The notes beneath the pieces are model-generated. The model had not been told where the DNA came from and ran no database searches. It was given only the letters and a program-made list of their open reading frames with translations. DNA of 5,597 nt, from positions 1-5,597 of the forward strand of contig JANYDP010000371.1 of the NCBI GenBank assembly GCA_025363535.1. Direction: 5' to 3'. Positions 1 to 5,597 of the stretch are shown piece after piece (the stretch's first letter is position 1; each line of letters starts with the position of its first letter). The stretch is from Verrucomicrobiota bacterium (lineage in GTDB: Bacteria > Verrucomicrobiota > Verrucomicrobiia > Limisphaerales > CAIQOK01). The translations under genes and the position numbers were made by a program.

Positions 1-2
1 AA

Positions 3-413
3 AACTTCATTGATAACCGGGTGAATCCGGAGACAAAACAAACCTACCGTCGCGACATGGTGGACTGGGTGAAAGCCATCGCAGCCCGGACGCACTCGGC
101 CCAGTCTGCCGCGCTGGTGATTCCGCAGAATGGAACCCAACTGCTCGGCCACGCGGACTTTCTGAACGCGGTGGATGCCGTCGGAGTGGAAGATCTCTTC
201 ACGAACGGTGACAGGCTTCAACGGGCAGCAGACACCAAATATATCTTGGAACAACTTGCACCCCTGCTGGCCGCGCACAAGCCGGTGCTGGACATTGAGT
301 ATCCCCGGAGCCAGTCACGGCGAGCATACGTTCGGACCACTGCGGTGGCGCGGGGTTTTGTGTGGCTCGCCACGGACCGGCCATTGAAAACTCTCGGGGA
401 ATCGGGAAAGTAA
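3..413 (+). CDS. Putative glycoside hydrolase, GH114-like (MJ1477/TM1410 family), C-terminal part
   Basis: The frame is open to the left edge of the window, so the gene is cut and only about 136 C-terminal residues are seen; the GTG at 21 is internal, not a start. Motifs recalled from the MJ1477/TM1410 (GH114-related, alpha-1,4-polygalactosaminidase-like) TIM-barrel family appear in order: a helix with RRDMVDWV, the strand VIPQNG (nt 117-134), the loop VGVEDLFTNG (around nt 183-209), and the late strand KPVLDIEY (nt 279-302), followed by a short helix and GFVWLATDRPL, where family members end with the last barrel strand. The protein ends at TAA 411-413. Family members are predicted to cleave galactosamine-containing or related polysaccharides, but few have been tested. 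The N-terminal half, with any signal peptide and further active-site residues, lies outside the window. A gap of about 250 bp separates it from the next gene, so it is probably a different transcription unit. Confidence 0.72.
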   Translation, partial: NFIDNRVNPETKQTYRRDMVDWVKAIAARTHSAQSAALVIPQNGTQLLGHADFLNAVDAVGVEDLFTNGDRLQRAADTKYILEQLAPLLAAHKPVLDIEYPRSQSRRAYVRTTAVARGFVWLATDRPLKTLGESGK

Positions 414-517
414 GTTTGCCCACGCTCAAACAACCAGCGAGACCCGCCAGACAACCAACCGCTCGCCTCGCAACCTTTCTTCGCAGGCAGTGTTCGTTTC
501 AGGCATGACTGAACGAC

Positions 518-566
518 ACCGGAATAATTGGAGCAAAAAAGATTCACCCGAAATTCCGGTTTTATT
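518..566 (+). repeat. 8-bp perfect inverted repeat, possible terminator or operator
   Basis: ACCGGAAT (518-525) and ATTCCGGT (553-560) are exact reverse complements separated by 27 nt, and the right arm runs into TTTTATT. This could be a weak intrinsic terminator for the upstream hydrolase gene, or a protein-binding site in front of the next operon. The loop is long for a terminator, and the site lies about 105 nt after the stop codon, so neither role is secure. The rest of 414-661 shows no gene I would accept. Confidence 0.3.
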
Positions 567-567
567 C

Positions 568-597
568 GTGACGAAACGGTCGGGGTCTGTCTATTTA
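568..597 (+). promoter_or_regulatory. Weak sigma70-like promoter candidate for the 662-5597 operon
   Basis: GTGACG (568-573) matches TTGACA at four positions, and TATTTA (592-597) matches the first three bases of TATAAT, with an 18-nt spacer. It would place transcription start near 604, about 58 nt before the ATG at 662. The small palindrome TTCGT-G-ACGAA (565-575) overlaps the -35 candidate. The match is poor and could be chance; it is listed because this is the only sizeable gap upstream of the operon. Confidence 0.2.
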
Positions 598-661
598 ACC
601 ATAGCCATGCAACAAAGATCACCAGTGAGGAGTTCGCGGCCGCCCCTTCCGCCGCATTGAT

Positions 662-2062
662 ATGCCCGGGCCACGCACCCATCCCGAAGCGCTCCGGGCT
701 TTTGCCCGCCGGTTGAATCTCCTCCTGATGTTGCGCGCGGTGGTGCAGGTGTTGACCGTTTGTTTTTTCATCTGGGGCGTGGTGGTTTTGGCGGTGCGGA
801 TTTATGGCGCGCAAAACACCGGCTGGCTTTTGTCGGGCCTGTTCGGATTCGTGCCCGTGATAATTTTTACCGCCGTCCGGGAACGTCGGCGGCAGCCGGT
901 CTTCGCAAAGATCCGCGCCGGCTACGACCGCGCCAATGCCTGCGGTGGCGTGATGATGTCGGAAGAGGCGGCGGACATGGGCGTGTGGCTGGGGCAGTTG
1001 CCGCCGGCCGTCGTGCCGGAGTTTCGCTGGCGCAACGGACGGACGCTGTTGCTGCTGGGCGTCTCGGCGCTCTTCGCGGCGACGGCGTTGTTGCTGCCGG
1101 AGCGGCTGACGCATCTTTCCAATCATCGCCCGCTGGCCATCGGGCAGATTGTCGAACAGTTGCAGGCTGAGGTGCAGACGCTCGTGCAGGAAAAAATCGT
1201 GGACGAAAAAAGATCCGGCGACCTGCAAAAGCAGCTTTCCGAACTGCAAAAGGATTCCTCCGCCTACGACCCGAACAAAACCTGGGAGGCGCTTGACCAC
1301 ATCAAACAATCCAATTCCGATGCCGCCAAACAGGCGGCGGAGGAAGCCATCGCCAAGACGGAATCGCTCACCGAGGCGGAAGCCCTGGCACAGGCGATGC
1401 AGCAGGCGGCCGAATCGGGCATGAGCGAGGCCACGGCGTCGCAGGCCGCGCAGGATCTCGCCTCGTTGATCAACTCGGCCAAGCTGGAGCAGGGGATTTT
1501 GAACGGCAAGATACCGGCGGAACTGTTGGCGGGCTTGAACGGTTTGAACAAGGAGCAGATGGAAAAATTAATGAAGGCGCTGGAGCTGAACAAGAGTTTG
1601 TTGAGCCTGACGATGAGCAATCTGGCCAGACTCAAACTGATTGATCCGGCCACGCTCGCGAAATGCCAGAACGCCGGTCAATGCAAAAACCCCGGCGCGC
1701 TCGCGGATTATTTGTCCACCTGCACGAACAGTTGCAACGCGCTGGGCATGTGCCTGTCATTGTGTCGGGATGGCCGAGCGGGCGGACGCGGCGGGCCGGG
1801 CGCGGAAATGTCCTGGGACAACGACACGTCGGAGGCGGATCAGAAATTTCAGGAGCACGCCCTGCCGCCCTCGTCGCACCTGGACGATGCGCAACTGGTC
1901 GGCGTGAGCAAGGCCGCGCCGGAGTTGGCGAAAAACGATGTCGCTGCCGGTCATGGCGCGCTCGACAACACTGTCGCCAGCGGCGGCTCGGCGCACGCGC
2001 AGGTGGTTTTGCCGGAGCATCGGCAGGCGGTGCGGAAGTTTTTTCAGAGAGATGGGAAATGA
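662..2062 (+). CDS. Three-TM membrane protein with periplasmic helical, Cys-cluster and Gly-rich region
   Basis: I recognise no named family, but the layout resembles uncharacterised membrane proteins next to MoxR genes in Planctomycetes and Verrucomicrobia. Predicted membrane segments lie near residues 27-46, 55-71 and 128-145. Arg-rich flanks (RAFARR at 12-17, RERRR at 73-77) predict a cytoplasmic N-terminus and loop, leaving residues 146-466 in the periplasm. Residues 160-270 are rich in Gln, Glu, Ala and Lys and are probably long helices or coiled coil. Six cysteines fall at 335, 341, 354, 358, 364 and 368, followed by the Gly-rich stretch GRAGGRGGPGAEMSW (371-385). The tail VVLPEHRQAVRKFFQ (448-462) looks like a conserved end motif. 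ATG 662 is the only usual start after the in-frame stop at 626-628, apart from the internal Met-23; no Shine-Dalgarno lies at normal distance (an AGGAG at 628-632 is 29 nt away). A scaffold or substrate-facing partner of the MoxR ATPase is an inference. Confidence 0.8.
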   Translation: MPGPRTHPEALRAFARRLNLLLMLRAVVQVLTVCFFIWGVVVLAVRIYGAQNTGWLLSGLFGFVPVIIFTAVRERRRQPVFAKIRAGYDRANACGGVMMSEEAADMGVWLGQLPPAVVPEFRWRNGRTLLLLGVSALFAATALLLPERLTHLSNHRPLAIGQIVEQLQAEVQTLVQEKIVDEKRSGDLQKQLSELQKDSSAYDPNKTWEALDHIKQSNSDAAKQAAEEAIAKTESLTEAEALAQAMQQAAESGMSEATASQAAQDLASLINSAKLEQGILNGKIPAELLAGLNGLNKEQMEKLMKALELNKSLLSLTMSNLARLKLIDPATLAKCQNAGQCKNPGALADYLSTCTNSCNALGMCLSLCRDGRAGGRGGPGAEMSWDNDTSEADQKFQEHALPPSSHLDDAQLVGVSKAAPELAKNDVAAGHGALDNTVASGGSAHAQVVLPEHRQAVRKFFQRDGK

Positions 2063-2121
2063 AACGTGATGCGTGAAACGTGAAGAAGAAAATCACGTTT
2101 TACGTTTCACGCACCACGGGT
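2061..2121. repeat. Inverted array of a CACGTTT-type heptamer (hairpin) between genes
   Basis: On the + strand the left half reads AAACGTG (2062-2068), ATGCGTG (2069-2075), AAACGTG (2076-2082). The right half reads CACGTTT (2094-2100), TACGTTT (2101-2107), CACGCAC (2108-2114), CACGGGT (2115-2121). The two halves are the same 7-nt unit in opposite orientation. One register gives a perfect 12-bp repeat, 2070-2081 with 2102-2113. A better fold pairs 2065-2083 with 2093-2111, about 19 bp with one mismatch and two G-U pairs, closing a 9-nt loop. It starts at the stop codon (2060-2062) of the upstream gene. No T-run follows, so it is not a standard intrinsic terminator; it may stabilise the mRNA 3' end, attenuate readthrough into the MoxR gene, or be a repeat element without a role. 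Confidence 0.8.
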
Positions 2122-2155
2122 CGTGAATTAAGAAAACCAATTTGAATAGATCATT

Positions 2156-3196
2156 ATGCCTGACCAAATCCTGAAGCCGGAAGAATTGCAGCCCGCCGCC
2201 GAGCTGGCGCGCAAAACTTTGGAGCAGCTCGACCGGATTTTGCTCGGGCGCCAGGAACTTCACCGCCTCGTGCTCATCGGGGTTTTATCGCGCGGCCATG
2301 TTCTGCTTGAAGGCCTGCCCGGTCTCGGCAAGACGGCGCTGGTCAAAACCATCGGCCAGATTCTCAAGCTCGATTTCAAGCGCATTCAGTTTACGCCCGA
2401 CCTGATGCCGGGCGACGTTCTCGGCACTCATATTTTGCAGGAGACCAGTTCCGGCAAGCGCGAACTGATCTTCCAGCCCGGACCGGTGTTCACGAACATT
2501 TTGCTCGCCGACGAAATCAACCGCGCCTCGCCCAAGACGCAGTCAGCCATGCTGGAGACCATGCAGGAAAATTGCGTGACGCTCCTTGGCACCACGCGTC
2601 CGCTGCCGCAGCCGTTCTTCGTGCTCGCGAGCCAGAACCCGATTGAACTCGAAGGCACGTATCCGTTGCCCGAGGCGCAACTGGATCGTTTTCTTTTCCG
2701 CGTGATGTTCGACAACGTGGACGCGGAAGTTCTCGAACAGATCATTTCCCAACGCCGCCGCGGCGAACTGCCCGCCCCGACCTGGCAGATGGAACGCGCC
2801 GAGTTGGAAAGGCTGTTTGCGACGATGGGGAAAATTTACCTACCGAGTCCGGTGGCGTGTTACATCGCGCGCCTGGTTTCCGCCACGCACCCTGGCGGCG
2901 CGGAGGCCACGGAGCCGGTGAACAAATACGTCAGCTACGGCGCCTCACCGCGCGCGGCCATTGCGATGGCCGAAGCTGCGCGCGGAAACGCGCTCGTCGC
3001 CGGGCGGCCGAGCGTCGGGTTTGAGGACGTGAAAGTCGTGGCGCAGCCGGTGTTGAACCATCGGTTGATTTTGAATTACCAAGCGCGTTTTGATCGCATG
3101 ACGCCGGCCAAGCTCGTCGCGGAATTGCTTGGCCGACTGGACGAGACGGGATTGAATCTTCCGAAGGATGTGGAACTGAAAGGAAAGGCGGAATGA
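2156..3196 (+). CDS. MoxR-type AAA+ ATPase
   Basis: This is a complete 346-aa MoxR-family AAA+ ATPase, of normal length for the family. It has Walker A GLPGLGKT (53-60), the loop LMPGDVLGT (83-91), Walker B ILLADE (115-120) followed by INRASPKTQSAMLE, sensor 1 ASQNP with Asn-161, the QLDRF arginine-finger region (Arg-178), and the C-terminal lid with YVSYGASPRA, whose Arg-266 is the sensor 2 position. All ATPase residues are present, so it should be active. MoxR proteins act in the cytoplasm as chaperone-like ATPases that mature or remodel partner proteins, often with VWA or metal-dependent substrates. The usual DUF58 gene does not follow; instead the next gene starts inside this one's stop codon (ATGA, 3193-3196), so translation is coupled. 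The start at 2156 lacks a clear Shine-Dalgarno; residues upstream of the first helix are short, and no better start is seen. The substrate is unknown, though the neighbouring membrane proteins are natural candidates. Confidence 0.95.
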   Translation: MPDQILKPEELQPAAELARKTLEQLDRILLGRQELHRLVLIGVLSRGHVLLEGLPGLGKTALVKTIGQILKLDFKRIQFTPDLMPGDVLGTHILQETSSGKRELIFQPGPVFTNILLADEINRASPKTQSAMLETMQENCVTLLGTTRPLPQPFFVLASQNPIELEGTYPLPEAQLDRFLFRVMFDNVDAEVLEQIISQRRRGELPAPTWQMERAELERLFATMGKIYLPSPVACYIARLVSATHPGGAEATEPVNKYVSYGASPRAAIAMAEAARGNALVAGRPSVGFEDVKVVAQPVLNHRLILNYQARFDRMTPAKLVAELLGRLDETGLNLPKDVELKGKAE

Positions 3197-5484
3197 AGTG
3201 TGGAAGTAGATGCAGCGTGGGGAGCGTATTGGCGTTTTTCTTCATTCTTCATTTTTCATTCTTCATTTCCCCTGGCCGCGCCGCCGACTTCGGGGATGTT
3301 TCCGTGTCCGCCTCGGCGATGTATTCCGGCAACACGTTTCATGGCTACAGCGAAATCCGTGTGACGCTGGCGAATCGCTCGGCGGGCCGGACCCACGTCA
3401 TCACCCTGACCGCCCCTCATCAATCGTGGAACAACGGCAACAGCATTGGGCGGCTGGCACGCTCGGTGAAATTGGAACCCGGCACCCGGGAGGTCGTGTC
3501 CTTGTTGCAGCCGCCGCTGCCGGCCAACGGCGACGGCAACGTGCGCGTGGAAGTGGACGGCCGCCACGAAGGCGAAGTCCGCGCGCCGAACGGCAACAGT
3601 CATTGCGCCCAATATTCCGCGCGCGGCGACCACCTGGCCACGGTGCTCATCAGCCGCAGCCTGAACTTTGACGACGCGGAGCGCGTGTTCAAGACGCAAC
3701 ACGATGCGTTCACCGCAGCGATGGCGGTCGGCCCGCCGGACGCGAAAACTTCCAGTGCCGGCGGCTACGCCACCACCAGTTGGATGCCCGACACCCGGCG
3801 CAACAATCGGACGAACTGGCTGGAGCTGGATTACGCAACGCCGCAGGTGGTGAACAAGATTTTCATCCACAGCACCCAAACGCCTTCCACTTCCGGCGTT
3901 ATCACGCTGATCGGGATTTCCGGCACCAACCTGGCGCAGATCGCCATGACGGCCGGCGCGTCGGTGAGTTCAAGCGGCTCGACCACCATCGTGGAATTTG
4001 CCATTCCGACCACCATCGAGCCGGTGAAAACGGTGCGGTTGAATTTTGGGAAGGAGCAGCCCTGGCGCATCGGCATTGATGCGGTCGAGATTTCCGGCCC
4101 CGCTCCCGCCCAGTGGGCTTCCGCAGCCCGGGCCAGCAGCGACAACAGCGCGTCGGTGGCGTCCTACGGTGCCCGGGCAAATGCCGACGCGGTCGAGACT
4201 TTGCGCGCCGAATCACCGGTCGCGGAGTGGAGCGAAAACTGGCTGGCCTACACGCCGTTCGACGTGATCATCCTTAACGCGGCGGACCTGAGTTCGCTGT
4301 CGGCGGCGGTGCGCTCGGCGCTGGGCGATTATTTGTCGGCGGGCGGAAATGTCGTGATCCTCGGCCAGGCGGCTTTGCCGGCGGCGTGGGATTCGGCGCA
4401 GAAAAAATATCTGACGGACGGAGTGGAACACGCCGTTGGTTTCGGGCGTTGTATCACATTCGGCACGGAAAATCCTGCCATGCTGGAGACCAAATCCATC
4501 CAGACCTTGCGCGAGGTTGTTCGCAATTCAGCGATGTACTGGCAAGTCCTGCCACGTGACAGCGGAGCCGCCAATGCCGCGTTGCCGGTCGTTGAAAACC
4601 TGAAAATCCCCATGCGCGGCATTGTCATCATCATGGTGGCGTTCATCATCATCATCGGACCGGTCAACATCATCTACCTCAACCGCCGCCAGCGCCGGAC
4701 GTGGATGCTGTGGACCATTCCCGCGATTTCCATTGTCACCACGCTGATTGTTTTTGCCTACAGCCTGCTGCGCGAAGGCATCACGCCGGACACACGCATC
4801 GCGGGACTGACGGTGATTGACCAAGCCAGCCATCATGCGACGACCGTTGGTGTGACCGCCTTTTATTGTCCGCTCACGCCGAGCCGCGGGCTGCAATTTG
4901 AATACGGCACCGAGGCGACGCCGTTGGTCAGTTTTGGCTATGGTGCCGGCTCGGCGCGCGAAGTGGACTGGACGCAGGCGCAGCATTTTTCGCGCGGCTG
5001 GGTGTCGTCCCGCGTGCCGGCGCATTTTCATCTGCGCAAATCCGAGACGCGCCGCGAACGCATCCAGGTGGTGAATGAAAATGGGAGGTTGCAAATCGTC
5101 AACGGCCTGGGCGCACCGATCAAATCCATCTGGGTGGCATATCCCACGAAACCGGCGGCCCATGTCGCGGCCGGATTGAATTTTTATCATGCGGAAAATG
5201 TCGCCCCCGGACAAAACGCCGGCCTGATTCCGGTGGAGCTGCATCCGTCACCGCTATTCGGCGGCGCGGAGGGAATGTTGCGCGACCTTAGCTTTGCGGC
5301 CAAGGCGGATTCGCTCGATTCGCTCGCCAACACGGCAGCCATGAATTTATTGCCGGACAGCTACCTCGCCGTGCTGGACGGAAACCCGTTCATCGAAAAC
5401 GCGCTCGGCTCCGCCGCCAGCCCGAAGCGCACCAAAAGCTCGGCGGTGGTGTTTGGGATGCTGGAGGCAGGCGAAACGAAATGA
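3193..5484 (+). CDS. Exported two-TM protein with discoidin-like and GATase-like regions
   Basis: This 763-aa protein has no name I recognise. Residues 1-31 look like a signal peptide: a basic start, the hydrophobic core LAFFFILHFSFFIS, and likely cleavage after GRA (28-30) or RAA (29-31). Residues 32-170 appear beta-rich. Residues 178-302 resemble a discoidin/F5-8-type-C-like domain: GPPDAK, then SW, NWLELDYATPQVVNKIFIHS, VKTVRLNF, and the ending WRIGIDAVEISG. Residues 350-392 (PFDVIILNAADL, then LGDYLSAGGNVVILGQ) look like a class I GATase-fold segment as in GldG/DUF4350-type proteins; no catalytic Cys is evident. TM helices lie near 475-496 and 504-524, joined by the basic loop NRRQRR, so both large flanking parts should be periplasmic. 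The C-terminal 525-763 is beta-rich. AGGA (3181-3184) precedes the ATG, which overlaps the MoxR stop by 4 nt, and the ABC gene overlaps its end in the same way. An auxiliary envelope component of the ABC transporter is the best inference. Confidence 0.85.
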   Translation: MKCGSRCSVGSVLAFFFILHFSFFISPGRAADFGDVSVSASAMYSGNTFHGYSEIRVTLANRSAGRTHVITLTAPHQSWNNGNSIGRLARSVKLEPGTREVVSLLQPPLPANGDGNVRVEVDGRHEGEVRAPNGNSHCAQYSARGDHLATVLISRSLNFDDAERVFKTQHDAFTAAMAVGPPDAKTSSAGGYATTSWMPDTRRNNRTNWLELDYATPQVVNKIFIHSTQTPSTSGVITLIGISGTNLAQIAMTAGASVSSSGSTTIVEFAIPTTIEPVKTVRLNFGKEQPWRIGIDAVEISGPAPAQWASAARASSDNSASVASYGARANADAVETLRAESPVAEWSENWLAYTPFDVIILNAADLSSLSAAVRSALGDYLSAGGNVVILGQAALPAAWDSAQKKYLTDGVEHAVGFGRCITFGTENPAMLETKSIQTLREVVRNSAMYWQVLPRDSGAANAALPVVENLKIPMRGIVIIMVAFIIIIGPVNIIYLNRRQRRTWMLWTIPAISIVTTLIVFAYSLLREGITPDTRIAGLTVIDQASHHATTVGVTAFYCPLTPSRGLQFEYGTEATPLVSFGYGAGSAREVDWTQAQHFSRGWVSSRVPAHFHLRKSETRRERIQVVNENGRLQIVNGLGAPIKSIWVAYPTKPAAHVAAGLNFYHAENVAPGQNAGLIPVELHPSPLFGGAEGMLRDLSFAAKADSLDSLANTAAMNLLPDSYLAVLDGNPFIENALGSAASPKRTKSSAVVFGMLEAGETK
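3241..3268 (+). repeat. TTCATTC/TTCATTT heptamer tandem repeat inside a signal-peptide coding region
   Basis: Four 7-nt units run without a break: TTCATTC, TTCATTT, TTCATTC, TTCATTT, which is an exact duplication of a 14-mer. Because 7 is not a multiple of 3, each unit is read in a different frame. They encode residues 17-26 (FILHFSFFIS), the hydrophobic core of the predicted signal peptide of the 763-aa protein. The period and T/C-rich phase resemble the heptamer array at 2061-2121. Confidence 0.9.
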
Positions 5485-5597
5485 AAGTCCAGGTCAAAAA
5501 TTTACGGAAGGAATTCGGCCAGACCGTGGCGGTGGACAACATCTCGTTCGAGTTTGATTCCGGCCACGTCTTCGGTTTCGTCGGCCCGAACGGCGCG
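5481..5597 (+). CDS. ABC transporter ATP-binding protein, N-terminal part
   Basis: The 39 residues seen begin MKVQVKNLRKEFGQTVAVDN and continue through ISFEFDSGHVFGFVGPNGA, the standard first strands of an ABC ATPase: the A-loop aromatic in KEFG (Phe-12), the AVDNISF strand and the start of Walker A (GPNGA, 35-39), where the window ends before the Lys. The start overlaps the previous stop by 4 nt (ATGA), and GGAGG at 5463-5467 lies 13 nt upstream. The type cannot be fixed, but the sequence style (LRKEFGQTVAVDN, GHVFGFVGPNGA) fits ABC-2/GldA/CcmA-like ATPases, for which a membrane permease gene would be expected directly downstream. Confidence 0.92.
   Translation, partial: MKVQVKNLRKEFGQTVAVDNISFEFDSGHVFGFVGPNGA

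Noticed and set aside
607..660. 17-codon frame ending just before the ATG at 662
   Set aside because: No Shine-Dalgarno is present, and the Arg/Pro/Ser-rich peptide is expected from GC-rich sequence. It is kept only as a possible leader peptide in the findings, not as a gene.
528..716. 62-aa + strand frame from a TTG in the upstream gap
   Set aside because: It has no ribosome-binding site, lies mostly in promoter-like sequence and overlaps the well-supported start of the 466-aa gene in another frame.
218..1309. 363-aa open frame on the minus strand
   Set aside because: It spans the antisense of the hydrolase end, the gap and the 466-aa gene. Its Arg/Gln/His-rich sequence has no recognisable motifs, and it is explained by codon bias of the + strand gene in GC-rich DNA.
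1632..2096. 154-aa minus-strand frame rich in Arg, Pro and Ala
   Set aside because: The composition is typical of an antisense shadow, and it lies entirely opposite the 466-aa gene and the repeat.
2061..2121. Reading the hairpin as a rho-independent terminator
   Set aside because: The stem is not GC-rich enough at its base and is followed by CCACGGGTCGTG rather than a T-run. Downstream genes run in the same direction.
2061..3268. CRISPR-like repeats
   Set aside because: The repeats are 7 nt long and directly adjacent, without unique spacers, and no cas gene is present.
3256..3879. 207-aa minus-strand frame
   Set aside because: It is a shadow of the 763-aa gene, rich in Val, Arg, Ala and His with no motif, and starts within sequence coding for the discoidin-like domain on the other strand.
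4615..4660. Run of ATC/ATCATC triplets
   Set aside because: These are Ile codons of the first transmembrane helix of the 763-aa protein. The low complexity is explained by hydrophobic coding, not by a separate repeat.

Overview
The window reads as one stretch of a GC-rich bacterial chromosome, probably from the Planctomycetes/Verrucomicrobia/Chlamydiae superphylum and most likely Verrucomicrobia (Pedosphaera/Limisphaerales-like). The grounds for this are protein style (a MoxR ATPase with the YVSYGASPRA motif, and large membrane-anchored periplasmic proteins with a discoidin-like domain), weak Shine-Dalgarno signals at the non-coupled starts, and heptanucleotide repeats between and inside genes. 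The assignment is inferred from pattern recognition, not from a database search. All genes lie on the + strand.

Layout. (1) Positions 3-413 hold the C-terminal part of a putative glycoside hydrolase of the GH114-like MJ1477/TM1410 family, cut by the window edge. (2) Positions 414-661 are non-coding, with a perfect 8-bp inverted repeat and a weak promoter-like element. (3) Positions 662-2062 encode a 466-aa protein with three predicted membrane segments, a long helical region, a cluster of six cysteines and a conserved-looking Gly-rich/C-terminal tail. (4) Positions 2063-2155 are a short spacer filled by an inverted array of a CACGTTT-type heptamer that can fold into a long hairpin. (5) Positions 2156-3196 encode a complete MoxR-type AAA+ ATPase. 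(6) Positions 3193-5484 overlap it by 4 nt and encode a 763-aa exported, two-TM protein with a discoidin-like domain and a GATase-like segment. (7) Positions 5481-5597 overlap that by 4 nt and start an ABC transporter ATP-binding protein, cut by the window end.

How the genes may work together. The two ATGA overlaps tie MoxR, the 763-aa protein and the ABC ATPase into one translationally coupled unit. The 466-aa protein lies 93 bp upstream in the same direction and probably belongs to the same operon. The set suggests a cell-envelope machine: a MoxR chaperone-like ATPase in the cytoplasm, two membrane proteins with large periplasmic domains, and an ABC transporter, broadly like Gld-type ABC/auxiliary modules. 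The DUF58 and VWA partners that usually accompany MoxR are not seen here; they may lie downstream. The function of the system is not known from this sequence.
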